A stretch of 64,000 bases of DNA from Paenibacillus sp. SZ31 (GCF_012912005.1 NZ_JABBEA010000020.1:1-64000), one strand, 5' to 3'. Shown: positions 25,868 through 35,322, numbered from the stretch's first letter. Notes: a model not told the origin generated them from the sequence alone. Program-made: numbers and translations.

Positions 25868-27019
25868 CTATATAATTTTGCGGAACAGCTCCATCACTTC
25901 ATCCTTGGACGGTTGATAGGGGTTGCCTGGTGCACAGGCATCTTTCATCGCGTTATCGGCAAGCAGTTCCACATCGGGATCTTTTACACCCAGTTCAGAC
26001 AGTTTCTCAGGGATACCTACTTCCTTCGACAGCTGACGTATGGCCTCAATGACGTAATCTGAACACTCCTCATCACTTCTACCCTTCACATCCATACCGA
26101 TTGCCTTAGCAATATGACGGAATTTGCCCGGTACATGCTTGGCATTCAGCTCCTCTACATAGGGCAGTAACATTGCGTTACATACACCATGCGGCAGATC
26201 ATATACGCCACCCAGTTGATGCGCCATCGCATGCACATAACCAAGGCCCGCATTATTAAAAGCGATTCCACCCAGGAAACACGCGTACGTCATATGTTCC
26301 CGCGCTTCCAGATCACTGCCGTCTCTCACAGCTCTTGGCAAATATTCGAAGATCAGTTCAACAGCTGCTGCAGCTGTCGCACTTGTCACTGTAAATCCAC
26401 CCGGCGTAACCATCGCTTCTACGGCATGGGTCAACGCATCCATTCCTGTGGCCGCTGTGAGACTTGCAGGTTTGCTGAGCATCAGCTCCGGATCATTAAC
26501 CGACAGGGAGACCAGACTGTTGCGGTCTACCATCACCATCTTCACTTTACGTTCCTCATCTGTAATCACGTAGTTAATTGTCACCTCGCTCGATGTGCCA
26601 GCCGTTGTGTTAAAAGCCACAAGTGGCACGGACTTATGTTTCGATTGATGCAATCCTTCATATTCACGGATATGGCCACCGTTGGTAGCTACAATGCCAA
26701 TGCCTTTGGCAGCATCCTGCAGTGAACCTCCGCCTATCGATATAATGGCGTCACAGCCATGATCCTGGAATACTCGAAGTCCGTCATGTACATTCTGACA
26801 TGTTGGATTAGGCTGAACCTCATCATATACGAAATAGTCTAACCCTGATTTTCTTAATATAGACAGTACCTGTTCAGCAACGCCTGAAGTAATTAATTGA
26901 CGATCACTTACAACCAGCGCTTTGCGTATACCCATCTGTTCAATCATCTGGCCTGCTTCCTGTAAACATCCTCTACCCATCAAGTTCACGGGCGGAACAT
27001 AATATGCATGTGTTGCCAT
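25868..27019 (-). CDS. Iron-containing alcohol dehydrogenase
   Basis: A 383-residue group III alcohol dehydrogenase (FucO/YiaY/AdhB-like), NAD(P)-dependent oxidoreductase of alcohols and aldehydes. The nucleotide-binding loop is ISIGGGSLQDAAKGI, and the metal site is formed by Asp in the TAATGMDALTHAVEA region together with His residues in YVHAMAHQLGG and DLPHGVCNAML. Length is normal. It is a single gene with its own terminator; substrate unknown. Confidence 0.88.
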   Translation of the reverse strand: MATHAYYVPPVNLMGRGCLQEAGQMIEQMGIRKALVVSDRQLITSGVAEQVLSILRKSGLDYFVYDEVQPNPTCQNVHDGLRVFQDHGCDAIISIGGGSLQDAAKGIGIVATNGGHIREYEGLHQSKHKSVPLVAFNTTAGTSSEVTINYVITDEERKVKMVMVDRNSLVSLSVNDPELMLSKPASLTAATGMDALTHAVEAMVTPGGFTVTSATAAAAVELIFEYLPRAVRDGSDLEAREHMTYACFLGGIAFNNAGLGYVHAMAHQLGGVYDLPHGVCNAMLLPYVEELNAKHVPGKFRHIAKAIGMDVKGRSDEECSDYVIEAIRQLSKEVGIPEKLSELGVKDPDVELLADNAMKDACAPGNPYQPSKDEVMELFRKII

Positions 27020-27145
27020 TTGAACCAGCCTCCTGTAACCCCTGATTTACTATCTACATTGTAACTGAATCCGTTTTCAGATATAGTGAAATAAATCACA
27101 ATGAGTCCGATAAATGTTACACTGAGGTTGAATTAATCCATAATG

Positions 27146-27188
27146 AAAAAGACGACTTAGACACCCGCAGGTCTCCAAGCCGTCTTTC
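27146..27188 (-). terminator. Terminator after the M3 peptidase gene
   Basis: AAAGACGGCTTGGAGACC pairs imperfectly with GGTGTCTAAGTCGTCTTT around a short loop, with a TTTTT tail on the minus strand. The right-hand boundary is 75 bases past the peptidase stop. Confidence 0.7.
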
Positions 27189-27263
27189 TTATCCATTTCA
27201 AAGCTCCCCCACTACTTATTCTATAATGGAAGATGCTTTCACTAAAAGCATACGTACAAAGGC

Positions 27264-28958
27264 TTACAGCGCCTTATCGTTCACGCCGTCAAGCCATGCC
27301 TCAATATCCCCAATTACGGAGGATACACAACCATCCTCAAATGGAGAGTTCAATCCAGCCAGTTCAACCAATCCAGTGAAGGATAGGCTTCCCCCCGCTT
27401 TGCACAATGTCAGATAGTCGGCCCATGCGGACTTCATGTCCTCATTGCTGCGTTTCCAGAACTGGAATGCACAGATTTGTGCCAACGTGTAGTCAATGTA
27501 ATAGAATGGCGATGAGAAAATGTGACCCTGTTTATGCCAGAAACCACCCTGCTCCAGATACTCATTATCTTTGTAATTGATGTGTGGCAGATAGGTCTTC
27601 TCAATGTTGCGCCATGCCTGCTTACGCTCCGTTGGAGTTGCATCCGGGTTCGCATACACAAAATGCTGGAATTCATCCACAGCTACACCATACGGAATGA
27701 ACAACAGACCGGAAGACAGGTGATCAAACTTGTACTTGTCCGTATCTTCCTTGAAGAACAACTGCATCCACGGCCATGTGAAGAACTCCATACTCATGGA
27801 ATGAATCTCAGCCGATTCATATGTCGGCCAGTTGTATTCAGGCACTGCAAAATCACGGCTTTCATACACCTGGAAAGCATGACCTGCTTCATGTGTCAAT
27901 ACATCAATATCACCGGAGGTACCGTTGAAATTGGAGAAGATAAACGGCACTTTGTAATCGTTCAGGAACGTACAATATCCGCCGCCCTGTTTACCTTTTT
28001 TGCTTACCAGATCCATAAGCTCGTTTTCGGTCATCATCTGGAAAAATGCATCCGTCTCTGGTGATAATTCAGCGTACATTTTTTTACCATTATCGATAAT
28101 CCAGTCCGCGTCACCCTTCGGAGTCGGGTTACCCGTCTTGAAGCTGAAGCCCTGATCATAAAAATACAACGTCTCCACATCAATCCGATTACGCTGACGC
28201 TCTCTGAGTTTGGTCGCTACAGGCACGATATAATCGCGAACTTGTGCACGGAAGTTGGCTACCATCTCAGCATTGTAATCCGTACGGTTCATGCGATCAT
28301 AGCCGAGTTCCACATAGCTTGGATATCCCAGTTTCTTCGCGATCTGTGTACGTACTTTAACCAGTTCGTCGTAAATACGATCGAATTCAGCTTCATGTTC
28401 AGCCATGAACGTATATCTGGCTTCCGAAGCACGCTCACGCATGGAGCGATCCGTGGACAGTTCAAATGGATGAAGCTGTGGCAATGTGCGCTCTTCACCC
28501 TCAAACGGAATTTTGGCCGAAGCGATCAATTGATTGTATTCTGTGGAAAGTTTATTCTCCTTCTGGAGTTCTTCAATAATTTCCGGGCTGAATGTTTTCA
28601 ATGAAAGATCTGCCAGTTGGAACAGCTGTGAACCCCATTTTTGTTCCAACTCATTGCGGAATTTGGAGTTAACCAGTGCGCGGTAAAAATCCGTAATGTA
28701 TTCCTGCACAATTGGTGCGTTCTCATCCAGAAATTCGTTCTCCGCCTTGTAAAACTCATCATTCGTATCAATGGAATGACGGATGTAGACCAATTGGGCT
28801 TGCGTTTCAAAATCACTGCGCAGCGCGTTAATCTGATCCATGAATCCGCTTTGTTCTTCAACCGTTGCCGCAGCTTTGAAACCGCTTAGCAGCTCACGGA
28901 AAGATGTCTTGATGTGTTCCAGATCGGGACGTGTATACGTATACTCACCAAATTTCAT
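27264..28958 (-). CDS. M3 family oligoendopeptidase (PepF-like)
   Basis: A 564-residue cytoplasmic zinc metallopeptidase that degrades oligopeptides. The zinc motif HEAGH is in VLTHEAGHAFQVYES, with the third ligand Glu expected in the SAEIHSMSMEFF helix about 25 residues later. The product lacks a signal peptide. The shorter length places it in the M3 group found in Paenibacillus and Bacillus rather than with classic PepF of about 600 residues. It is monocistronic. Confidence 0.88.
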   Translation of the reverse strand: MKFGEYTYTRPDLEHIKTSFRELLSGFKAAATVEEQSGFMDQINALRSDFETQAQLVYIRHSIDTNDEFYKAENEFLDENAPIVQEYITDFYRALVNSKFRNELEQKWGSQLFQLADLSLKTFSPEIIEELQKENKLSTEYNQLIASAKIPFEGEERTLPQLHPFELSTDRSMRERASEARYTFMAEHEAEFDRIYDELVKVRTQIAKKLGYPSYVELGYDRMNRTDYNAEMVANFRAQVRDYIVPVATKLRERQRNRIDVETLYFYDQGFSFKTGNPTPKGDADWIIDNGKKMYAELSPETDAFFQMMTENELMDLVSKKGKQGGGYCTFLNDYKVPFIFSNFNGTSGDIDVLTHEAGHAFQVYESRDFAVPEYNWPTYESAEIHSMSMEFFTWPWMQLFFKEDTDKYKFDHLSSGLLFIPYGVAVDEFQHFVYANPDATPTERKQAWRNIEKTYLPHINYKDNEYLEQGGFWHKQGHIFSSPFYYIDYTLAQICAFQFWKRSNEDMKSAWADYLTLCKAGGSLSFTGLVELAGLNSPFEDGCVSSVIGDIEAWLDGVNDKAL

Positions 28959-29156
28959 TTATGTACACCCTTTCCTGTTTGGCAGAATTTCGGGAATATC
29001 CCGAGTTAAACTATCCCCTATTATACAAAAGAGCAGCTAAAAAATCCCATCTTTACGAAAAATATTTGTCCACCGGTCAAATTGTGCAACACGACTGGTT
29101 ATATATATTACGTGCCAATGTAAGGTCATGCACTTCAAGATGTTTTTCCACACAAA

Positions 29157-29197
29157 TAAGCCCGCCTCGCATTAGCGAAGCCAGCTTATAGGCTTGT
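29157..29197 (-). terminator. Terminator-like hairpin after the 30-residue gene
   Basis: On the minus strand AAGCC...GGCTT encloses GGCTTCGC/GCGAGGC with one G-U pair, followed by ATTTGT. The tail is only moderately T-rich. Confidence 0.5.
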
Positions 29198-29223
29198 CTC
29201 TTCATTTCCACAATTAATGAATA

Positions 29224-29316
29224 CTAGCTTTGGTCTTTATCCATAATCTGATAGAACCAGCCCATTCCGACCATGCCCACGACCATAATAACAGCCATAA
29301 TAATGATATATGTCAT
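29224..29316 (-). CDS. 30-residue single-helix membrane microprotein
   Basis: A short open frame starting with ATG eight bases after GGAGG. The predicted peptide begins MTYIIIMAVIMVVGMVG, continues with MGWFYQIMDKDQS and stops at TAG. About 22 hydrophobic residues with small residues spaced G-x-x-x-x-G form one membrane helix, with a short charged tail. A hairpin follows 27 bases later. The strong ribosome binding site and the coherent composition support a real gene; no family is recognised and function is unknown. Confidence 0.55.
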   Translation of the reverse strand: MTYIIIMAVIMVVGMVGMGWFYQIMDKDQS

Positions 29317-29565
29317 GAATGTAACCTCCCTGCTTCCGTATATTCATCACACTACTACTAGTGTACACGGTGAAGCCCCGTTTGAATTGACCGAACATTG
29401 ACAAAAATACGAAATCTTTAATTTTAATAAATCAATTATGTCCCCATTCTCATTGTATCATGCTTATCTCGCTGCACGGTTCAAAGTTTCATCCGCCATG
29501 CTTACGGTGTATACTATACTTCTATGAATTGGAATTTGGATATTTACGCAGAAAGGTTGAAAGAC

Positions 29566-30321
29566 ATGTCGACTCGCATCCCTTTACGTCAGCTAATGCT
29601 TACTGCTCTACTAGTCCTTATGTTATCTATTTTATCCGCCTGTGCGGATGGAGAAGCGCATCTAACGGTGAATATGGATGGATCAACGGATCTGGATCTC
29701 AATCTCAATGTAACCAACTCTGCACTTGGAAAGATCGGACAAGACAATCTCATGCCTCTGATCGCAGATGCACTGAATCGAAATAACTTCCAGGCAGAGG
29801 TTTCGGAACAGGGAGATCAGAAGCAACTCACCGCGACAACCCATTATGAAAAAAACAATACGACCAGCTTTGATACGTCTAAGTTACCCCAAGGCATCCA
29901 GGTTGAACAATCCACTACGCCGGGCTTCTTCACTTCCAAAATGCATATCACAGCAGAAGCCGATCTCATGGAGTCCATGCCGGATGGTGAGATCAAAAAT
30001 CAGATTAACAAGGTGCCTAGCTTTCTGAAGAACCTCTTGTTAAAAGATGTTAACTTTGACTTCAAGTTGTCTTTGCCCATCAAGGCAGCCGATTCCAACG
30101 CGGACCAGGTGGAGGATGGTGGAAAAACGCTCATTTGGCACGTTTCACCACTCCAGATGAATAAGCTAGATCTGACTGTACAGGTTCCCAATATCCGGAA
30201 TATCATCATTGTGGCAGTCCTTGGCTTATTGTTAATCATTGCACTGCTCATCTGGATTTTCGTTCGCCGCAGACGGGCCAGACAGCGTCAAAGTGCAAGA
30301 TCACATCGCGGTAAACGTTAA
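29566..30321 (+). CDS. Membrane-anchored lipoprotein with DUF3153-like domain
   Basis: About 251 residues from an ATG nine bases after GAAAGG; the frame extends 14 codons upstream. It has a signal peptide ending in a lipobox (VLMLSILSAC), an extracellular beta-rich domain of about 180 residues starting DGEAHLTVNMDGSTDL, and a C-terminal membrane helix (IIIVAVLGLLLIIALLIWIF) followed by an Arg/Gln-rich basic tail. This layout matches LppM/DUF3153-type proteins of Gram-positives, whose role is not established. It stands alone, followed by the small KhtT-like gene 120 bases on. Confidence 0.7.
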   Translation: MSTRIPLRQLMLTALLVLMLSILSACADGEAHLTVNMDGSTDLDLNLNVTNSALGKIGQDNLMPLIADALNRNNFQAEVSEQGDQKQLTATTHYEKNNTTSFDTSKLPQGIQVEQSTTPGFFTSKMHITAEADLMESMPDGEIKNQINKVPSFLKNLLLKDVNFDFKLSLPIKAADSNADQVEDGGKTLIWHVSPLQMNKLDLTVQVPNIRNIIIVAVLGLLLIIALLIWIFVRRRRARQRQSARSHRGKR

Positions 30322-30441
30322 TTGCATCACAATAATTTTATTTGTGACTTGCCAAACGGTGTTATGGATAGTAGAATACATCCGTACTGTGTGAACGGTT
30401 AGATTGTTAATTAAGCAAAAGCTAAAGAGGTGACAGGTTTC

Positions 30442-30654
30442 ATGAATATCCGGGAATGCCCACTACCTGGTATCGGAGTTAAGTACCAGTTTGATACAAA
30501 GGGCGGCAATCAGTTAGTCATTATTGTACACGAAGACGGACGCCGTGAATTATTCTCCGTTGATCCACAAGACAACGAAGAACTCACTCTGATTGCAGAA
30601 TTGGAAGATGACGAATGCGTAACCCTCTCCGGGTTAATCGGAGGATGGTCCTGA
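30442..30654 (+). CDS. Stand-alone KhtT N-terminal-domain-like protein
   Basis: A 70-residue protein that aligns by eye with the N-terminal domain of KhtT (YhaT), the regulatory subunit of the K+/H+ antiporter KhtU: MNIRECPLPGIGVKY, then VIIVHEDGRRELF and the closing SGLIGG motif. KhtT continues with a c-di-AMP-binding RCK_C domain, but here a stop follows two residues after IGG and no RCK_C coding sequence is visible downstream. The ATG is nine bases after GAGGTG. A strong terminator follows at once. It may be a free-standing partner domain or a remnant; no antiporter gene is nearby. Confidence 0.6.
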   Translation: MNIRECPLPGIGVKYQFDTKGGNQLVIIVHEDGRRELFSVDPQDNEELTLIAELEDDECVTLSGLIGGWS

Positions 30655-30694
30655 TCCTTGTTATCAGGAGCCTATTAATAGGACTGAATGACAG

Positions 30695-30735
30695 AATAAC
30701 CTGCACCTTGATTTTCAAGGCACAGGTTATTTTTC
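30695..30735. terminator. Bidirectional terminator between convergent genes
   Basis: AATAACCTG, CCTTG, CAAGG and CAGGTTATT build a two-part stem of 14 pairs with T-run on the plus strand and A-run on the other side. It serves the KhtT-like gene and probably the sensor kinase gene that ends at 30739. Confidence 0.8.
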
Positions 30736-30738
30736 CTG

Positions 30739-33486
30739 TTACTCTACTCTTTGAGAGCGGATGTATGGGACCCATGTATTCAGTACACGGCTAATCTCTG
30801 TAGAATGGAACGGTTTGCTGATAAAGTCCTGCATTCCGCATTTCAGACACTCCTCACGGTCACTGGCGCCTGCAAAGGCTGTAATCGCTGCGATGACCGG
30901 GATCTCCGGATGGGTCTGCCTGATTTTGCAGGTTGCTTCAATGCCATCCATAATCGGCATTTGAATATCCATAAACACCAGATCATATTGTACATTATTC
31001 AATAACTCAACGGCCTGCGCACCATTTTCAACAATATCACATACCCCGCCGAATTTACGCAGCATTTCCTCCAGCAGATGACTATTGACCGCCTGATCCT
31101 CGGCAATCAAAATTTTGATGTCATGCGCAAGACTTGCTCGATCCAATGGCAGTTCATCATTCCCGGCGACTTCGATCGAGTCACTACTTTCATCGCGCCA
31201 TCGTTCAAGCACCAGGGTGAACTGAAATTCTGCTCCCTCACCAATCTCACTCAGTACGCCAATCGCTCCACCCATTAACTCCACCAGTTTCTTGCTAATC
31301 GCAAGTCCCAGACCTGTCCCGCCAAACTTGCGATTGATGGCCGGATCAAGCTGTGAGAAGGATTGGAACAGTTGGTGCTGCTTCTCCATTGGAATACCGA
31401 TCCCTGTATCTTGGACCTTAAAGATCAACATCAGGTGATCCTGACCATGTTCCTCTGAGAAATCAACGCCTACCTTCACCGTAATGCGGCCCTGCTCTGT
31501 GAATTTAACGGCATTACCCACCAGATTAATCAACACCTGCCGGATCCGCGTCTCATCCCCTCGAACACGTTCAGGAATCTGATCCGACATTTCATAGTAG
31601 AGTTCAATATTTTTCTCAGAGGCTTTCAGTGCAAACAGTTCGATCACACCACTCAGCATCGCCTTAATATCTACAGGTGCGCGCTCCAGATCCATTTTGC
31701 CTGCCTCGATTTTGCTGAAATCCAGAATTTCATTCAAAATGTACAAAAGAGATTCACCACTGTCAATGATGATTTCCGCAAAGCCTTTCTGTTCCTCCTC
31801 CAGCTCGGTTTCCATCAACAGATGAGCCATGCCCATAATGCCGTTCAATGGCGTACGAAGCTCATGACTCATGATAGCGAGAAACTCGGACTTCGCACGG
31901 TCTGCATGTTCTGCTGCTTCCTTGGCACGTATGATGTCCTTCACCGATGTCATATCACGGAAAACCAAAACGGCTCCACGGGTTCTCCCCTGATCCATAA
32001 TCGGCTTCAATTGAAACTCAGCCAGGAAACTGGACCCATCCGGTCTCCAAAATACGGATTCGGTACGCGGCAGACTTCGTCCCTCACGTACAGCCTGCAG
32101 AATCGGTGTATCCTTGGATGCATAAGGGATGCCTTCGCTCTGCATTTGGATCATAATCTGTTCGAGCGGTCTACCATTCATTTCACTTGGACAGAAATTC
32201 ATGATCTCCGCGGCGGCCGGATTGGCAAAGTTCAGATTGCCTTCCAGATCCAGTCCAATCACACCCTCAGACAAGCCATTCAGAATCAGTGCCCGTTCAT
32301 AACTCAGGTTCTCGATTTCTTCCACGTAACGTTTGGACTCAGTAATGTCACTGGTGATCCCGTAGATTCCAACGACTTTGTCCTCAAGTAAAATGGGAAC
32401 ATTAATCACACTCGTCTCAATTCGTTGCCCATCCTTGTGAATCAGACCTATCTCGTAGCTCTGTGCAGTGCCTTTCACCGTCTCTTCAAAATGATGACGA
32501 GTCTTCTCCAGATCCCCAGGATCAACGAGATGATCAAAAGGTCGACTGAGCAGCTCCTCCTTGGTGTGTCCTGTCAATTGTTCCTGACCCACGTTGGCCT
32601 TCAACAGATTGCCTTCCAGATCTAGAGAAGCGACTCCCAGCGGGTTACAGTCAAATAACGATCTGTACTCCTGCAGACTTAATTGTTGTTGCTGACTGGC
32701 TGAGATATCACGAGTTACCGCGACCATCTCCATCAGTGTACCTGAATCGTTATATACATAATGAGTAATGGTGTCTGCCCATACCGTAGATCCATCCTTA
32801 TGCTGCAGTCGGTAACTAATTCGTTTCGGAGCCAAACCCCGCTTCTGCTCCTCCACGTAGGCTTCAACCAAAGGGATATCCTCGGGATAGATAACGAATA
32901 CTCCCGGCTTACCTATTACTTCTTCCGGTTCATAGCCCAACATGCTTTTGCATGCATCCGATACATACTTGAATGTACGATCAGGATCGGCTTGATGTAT
33001 GGCAATCAGGTCAAGCGAAGATTCTGCCAGCAGACGTGAAATGCGACTGCTCTCTTCCAGTTGCTTACGCTGCACAATGAGGCGTTCCTCTGCATCCTTT
33101 TGTTTCGTAATGTCAGCAGCCTGTACCAACAGATACAATGGCTCACCATTCGTTTCATCCCTCACAATGCAAGCTCTAATGGTTGCCCATAATAACGAAC
33201 CGTCTTTTCGTTTCAGACGGAACTCCGTCTCATACATTGGGCGTGTTTCATGGGTCATTTCCCAGAATTTGCTGCGGAATTCCTCCATGTTCAGATCTTC
33301 TTCATAGATCATATGTATGACCGACGTATCGATTAGTTCATCTTCACTGTATGCGAGCATCTCGCAAAATGCCGGATTAAGCTGCAACCAACGTCCATTC
33401 ACATGTGAAGCGACAGCAATGCCTATGGGTGCGTGCGTGTACAATTGTTCGAACAGAGACCGGCTCTCTGTAATGGATTTAGACAC
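30739..33486 (-). CDS. Multi-PAS hybrid sensor histidine kinase with receiver domain
   Basis: About 915 residues from a GTG seven bases after AAAGGAGG. No membrane segments are seen, so it is a cytoplasmic sensor. Four PAS domains, several with PAC motifs, fill roughly residues 5-525 (patterns such as VIHMIYEEDL, GKPGVFVIYPEDI, FDHLVDPGDLEKTRHHF, GRPLEQIMIQ). The HisKA H-box is SHELRTPLNGIMG at about 550, then the HATPase part with NLVGNAVKF, DTGIGI and GGTGLGLAI. A receiver domain at the C terminus has DLVFMDIQMPIMDG with the phospho-Asp. It probably detects a cytoplasmic ligand, redox or energy state; partner and output are not in the neighbourhood. Confidence 0.88.
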   Translation of the reverse strand: MSKSITESRSLFEQLYTHAPIGIAVASHVNGRWLQLNPAFCEMLAYSEDELIDTSVIHMIYEEDLNMEEFRSKFWEMTHETRPMYETEFRLKRKDGSLLWATIRACIVRDETNGEPLYLLVQAADITKQKDAEERLIVQRKQLEESSRISRLLAESSLDLIAIHQADPDRTFKYVSDACKSMLGYEPEEVIGKPGVFVIYPEDIPLVEAYVEEQKRGLAPKRISYRLQHKDGSTVWADTITHYVYNDSGTLMEMVAVTRDISASQQQQLSLQEYRSLFDCNPLGVASLDLEGNLLKANVGQEQLTGHTKEELLSRPFDHLVDPGDLEKTRHHFEETVKGTAQSYEIGLIHKDGQRIETSVINVPILLEDKVVGIYGITSDITESKRYVEEIENLSYERALILNGLSEGVIGLDLEGNLNFANPAAAEIMNFCPSEMNGRPLEQIMIQMQSEGIPYASKDTPILQAVREGRSLPRTESVFWRPDGSSFLAEFQLKPIMDQGRTRGAVLVFRDMTSVKDIIRAKEAAEHADRAKSEFLAIMSHELRTPLNGIMGMAHLLMETELEEEQKGFAEIIIDSGESLLYILNEILDFSKIEAGKMDLERAPVDIKAMLSGVIELFALKASEKNIELYYEMSDQIPERVRGDETRIRQVLINLVGNAVKFTEQGRITVKVGVDFSEEHGQDHLMLIFKVQDTGIGIPMEKQHQLFQSFSQLDPAINRKFGGTGLGLAISKKLVELMGGAIGVLSEIGEGAEFQFTLVLERWRDESSDSIEVAGNDELPLDRASLAHDIKILIAEDQAVNSHLLEEMLRKFGGVCDIVENGAQAVELLNNVQYDLVFMDIQMPIMDGIEATCKIRQTHPEIPVIAAITAFAGASDREECLKCGMQDFISKPFHSTEISRVLNTWVPYIRSQRVE

Positions 33487-33662
33487 CACATGTCCTCCTT
33501 TATGAGAATCTGAATGTATTCCGTATGAACAGATCGACCTGAACATAACTTCATCTATAGAGTACTACCCCAAATGCCATGATTTATAAACGAGGTTAGG
33601 CAAAATCCCCACATGAATCGACATTTTTAATCTTGGATACTGACGACTTTCATTGTGTACAT

Positions 33663-33692
33663 ACCAATTCGAACTCATCACGTCATATACTA
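33663..33692 (+). promoter_or_regulatory. Putative sigma-K-type promoter of tgl
   Basis: CATATACTA (33684-33692) fits the sigma-K -10 consensus CATAnnnTA and an AC dinucleotide lies 18-19 bases upstream. Transcription would start about 60 bases before the tgl ATG. B. subtilis tgl is read from a sigma-K promoter late in sporulation, which supports the assignment; the -35 is weak. Confidence 0.4.
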
Positions 33693-33758
33693 CACAATAC
33701 CCGTGCTTTCCCAATTATACAATGTTGAATATTCGAACAGGAACGGAGGTTATGGAAC

Positions 33759-34583
33759 ATGATCATTGTTGCCAATCAACCGGTCGAACTGAACCGAGCG
33801 GAATGGTCTGATTTTGAATGGTATTGGTTACAGCAACTCCAGAATCGTCCAACGAGGTATGTGTACCAATCCATGGATCATCTTCGATTTGAATGGGACT
33901 TGAGGGGCTCTCTTGTGGATGCTGCTGAAGGACTTGATCGAAGCGGGGTGAGTTTTGCATCCTTTGAAAAATCCAGATGTAATCCTGCCTACTGGAATCG
34001 TAATGCTGAGGGTGGATTCGAGCTCAAATCGAATGTGACCCCCGCTGAGGGCATCCGGGATATCTGGAGGAATGGACACTTATACGCCTTTGAATGTGCA
34101 ACAGCCACCGTCATTGTGCTGTATGGTGGCGTGCTGGGAAGCATTCGCGAAGATGCCTTTAATTCGCTGTTTCGAAATCTGTTACTATTTGACTGGCATT
34201 ATGACAGTGACTTGCGATTGACGGAAAAAAACGGTAGTGAAACCGCCCTTCCGGGAGATGTGTTGTATTTTAAAAATCCGGATGTCTCTCCCGAAACCCC
34301 CGAGTGGCAGGGAGAGAATACGATAATGCTGCGGGAGAACTGGTATTATGGACATGGCATTGGCATTGCACGCGGCGAAGATATTATACGCACTCTGAAT
34401 CAGTTCCGCTTTCTAGGTAGCCGGGTCTCCGCCTACTTAATGGATATGGTGATCTATCCGGACTTCTTTTATTTATCCCGATTCGCCAAAAACAGCCAGA
34501 ATAATATGGCCGCTGGCTCTACGCCTGTATTACCCGGACAGTTGTACGTACGCCTTGGGGGCAGTCGTTATTTACGAAGCTGA
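33759..34583 (+). CDS. tgl: Protein-glutamine gamma-glutamyltransferase (spore coat)
   Basis: A 274-residue bacterial transglutaminase that cross-links spore coat proteins through glutamyl-lysine bonds. The catalytic Cys is in HLYAFECATATVIVLYGG, with the downstream segments LLFDWHYDSDL, GDVLYFKNPDVSPETPEW and YYGHGIGI characteristic of the Tgl family. Size is close to the 245-residue Bacillus enzyme, with a longer C terminus. The gene is monocistronic with a terminator 70 bases downstream. Its presence shows that the host forms spores. Confidence 0.92.
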   Translation: MIIVANQPVELNRAEWSDFEWYWLQQLQNRPTRYVYQSMDHLRFEWDLRGSLVDAAEGLDRSGVSFASFEKSRCNPAYWNRNAEGGFELKSNVTPAEGIRDIWRNGHLYAFECATATVIVLYGGVLGSIREDAFNSLFRNLLLFDWHYDSDLRLTEKNGSETALPGDVLYFKNPDVSPETPEWQGENTIMLRENWYYGHGIGIARGEDIIRTLNQFRFLGSRVSAYLMDMVIYPDFFYLSRFAKNSQNNMAAGSTPVLPGQLYVRLGGSRYLRS

Positions 34584-34650
34584 ACTAACGGAACGGAAAC
34601 GGCTTGCACATTGAATTGCACGCATGATATCTCAAGCTGGATGACAACGA

Positions 34651-34699
34651 AAAAAGCCCAATGGAGCAGCAGTTACCCTGCCACCTCATTGGGCTTTCC
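34651..34699. terminator. Terminator between tgl and the IF-3 paralogue
   Basis: AAAGCCCAATG and CATTGGGCTTT form 11 pairs around a 23-base loop, with a T-rich tail on the plus strand and an A-run on the other side. It probably ends both convergent genes. Confidence 0.7.
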
Positions 34700-34772
34700 T
34701 CACATTCAAATGATCATTACTGTATCAGCATTGTCTTACCTTTGTGCTACATCGATGAGCGCTTCTAGCATT

Positions 34773-35264
34773 TTACGCATTCGGGTCAAGTTGCACAACA
34801 ACTTGTTTACCACTTACCTGGACACCCGTCGTTTTGCTACCGAATTCAGCCAGCGATTTGCTCAGTTGCTCTGCCCACTCCTTGCCTGCAGCCCCTTCTT
34901 TGGCTCCATGCACCTGAATGACGAGTCTTACCGAATCACCCTTCTTCAGAATGCGCTCCGCCTGAGACTGCTTCGTATCCCGGTCATGATCCTCCATCGC
35001 AAGGTTTAATCGAATTTCCTTTACTTTACGTTTATCGGGGGATTGACTCGCTTTTTTCTTCGCCTGCTGCGCTTCCGCTTTGGCTGCTCCTGCGCCAATC
35101 AGCTTGCATGGTGGTGGACTCGTCATCAAGGACAGACACACCAGATCTACTTTATGCTGCTTCGCAAGTAGAAGAGCTTCCTGCGTCGACATCACACCCA
35201 GATCTTCACCGTTCAATCCGGTAAGCTGCACTTCGGTTGCTTTAATTTTTTCATTTTTGATCAT
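34773..35264 (-). CDS. Divergent translation initiation factor IF-3 paralogue
   Basis: A 163-residue protein with IF-3 architecture: N-terminal domain with LGVMSTQEALLLAKQHKVDL, a basic linker (AQQAKKKASQSPDKRKVKEIRL), and the C-terminal domain with HDRDTKQSQAERILKKGDSVRLV. IF-3 normally sits in an infC-rpmI-rplT operon with an autoregulatory leader; here the gene is alone, far from ribosomal genes. Several conserved positions differ: PPVCRIMDYGKF of ordinary IF-3 is PPPCKLIGAGAAKA here. A second copy that tunes initiation is possible; the main infC would be elsewhere. Confidence 0.82.
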   Translation of the reverse strand: MIKNEKIKATEVQLTGLNGEDLGVMSTQEALLLAKQHKVDLVCLSLMTSPPPCKLIGAGAAKAEAQQAKKKASQSPDKRKVKEIRLNLAMEDHDRDTKQSQAERILKKGDSVRLVIQVHGAKEGAAGKEWAEQLSKSLAEFGSKTTGVQVSGKQVVVQLDPNA

Positions 35265-35284
35265 GATTCTTCCTCCTCCACATC

Positions 35285-35322
35285 AAAAGCCTGTCCTGAC
35301 CGTTTACGGATCAGAGCAGGCT
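35285..35322 (-). terminator. Terminator-like hairpin after ppaC
   Basis: AGCCTG/CAGGCT flank an inner stem (CTGATCCG with CGGTCAG) and a short TTTT tail on the minus strand follows. It lies 60 bases past the pyrophosphatase stop and just before the IF-3-like gene. Confidence 0.55.
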
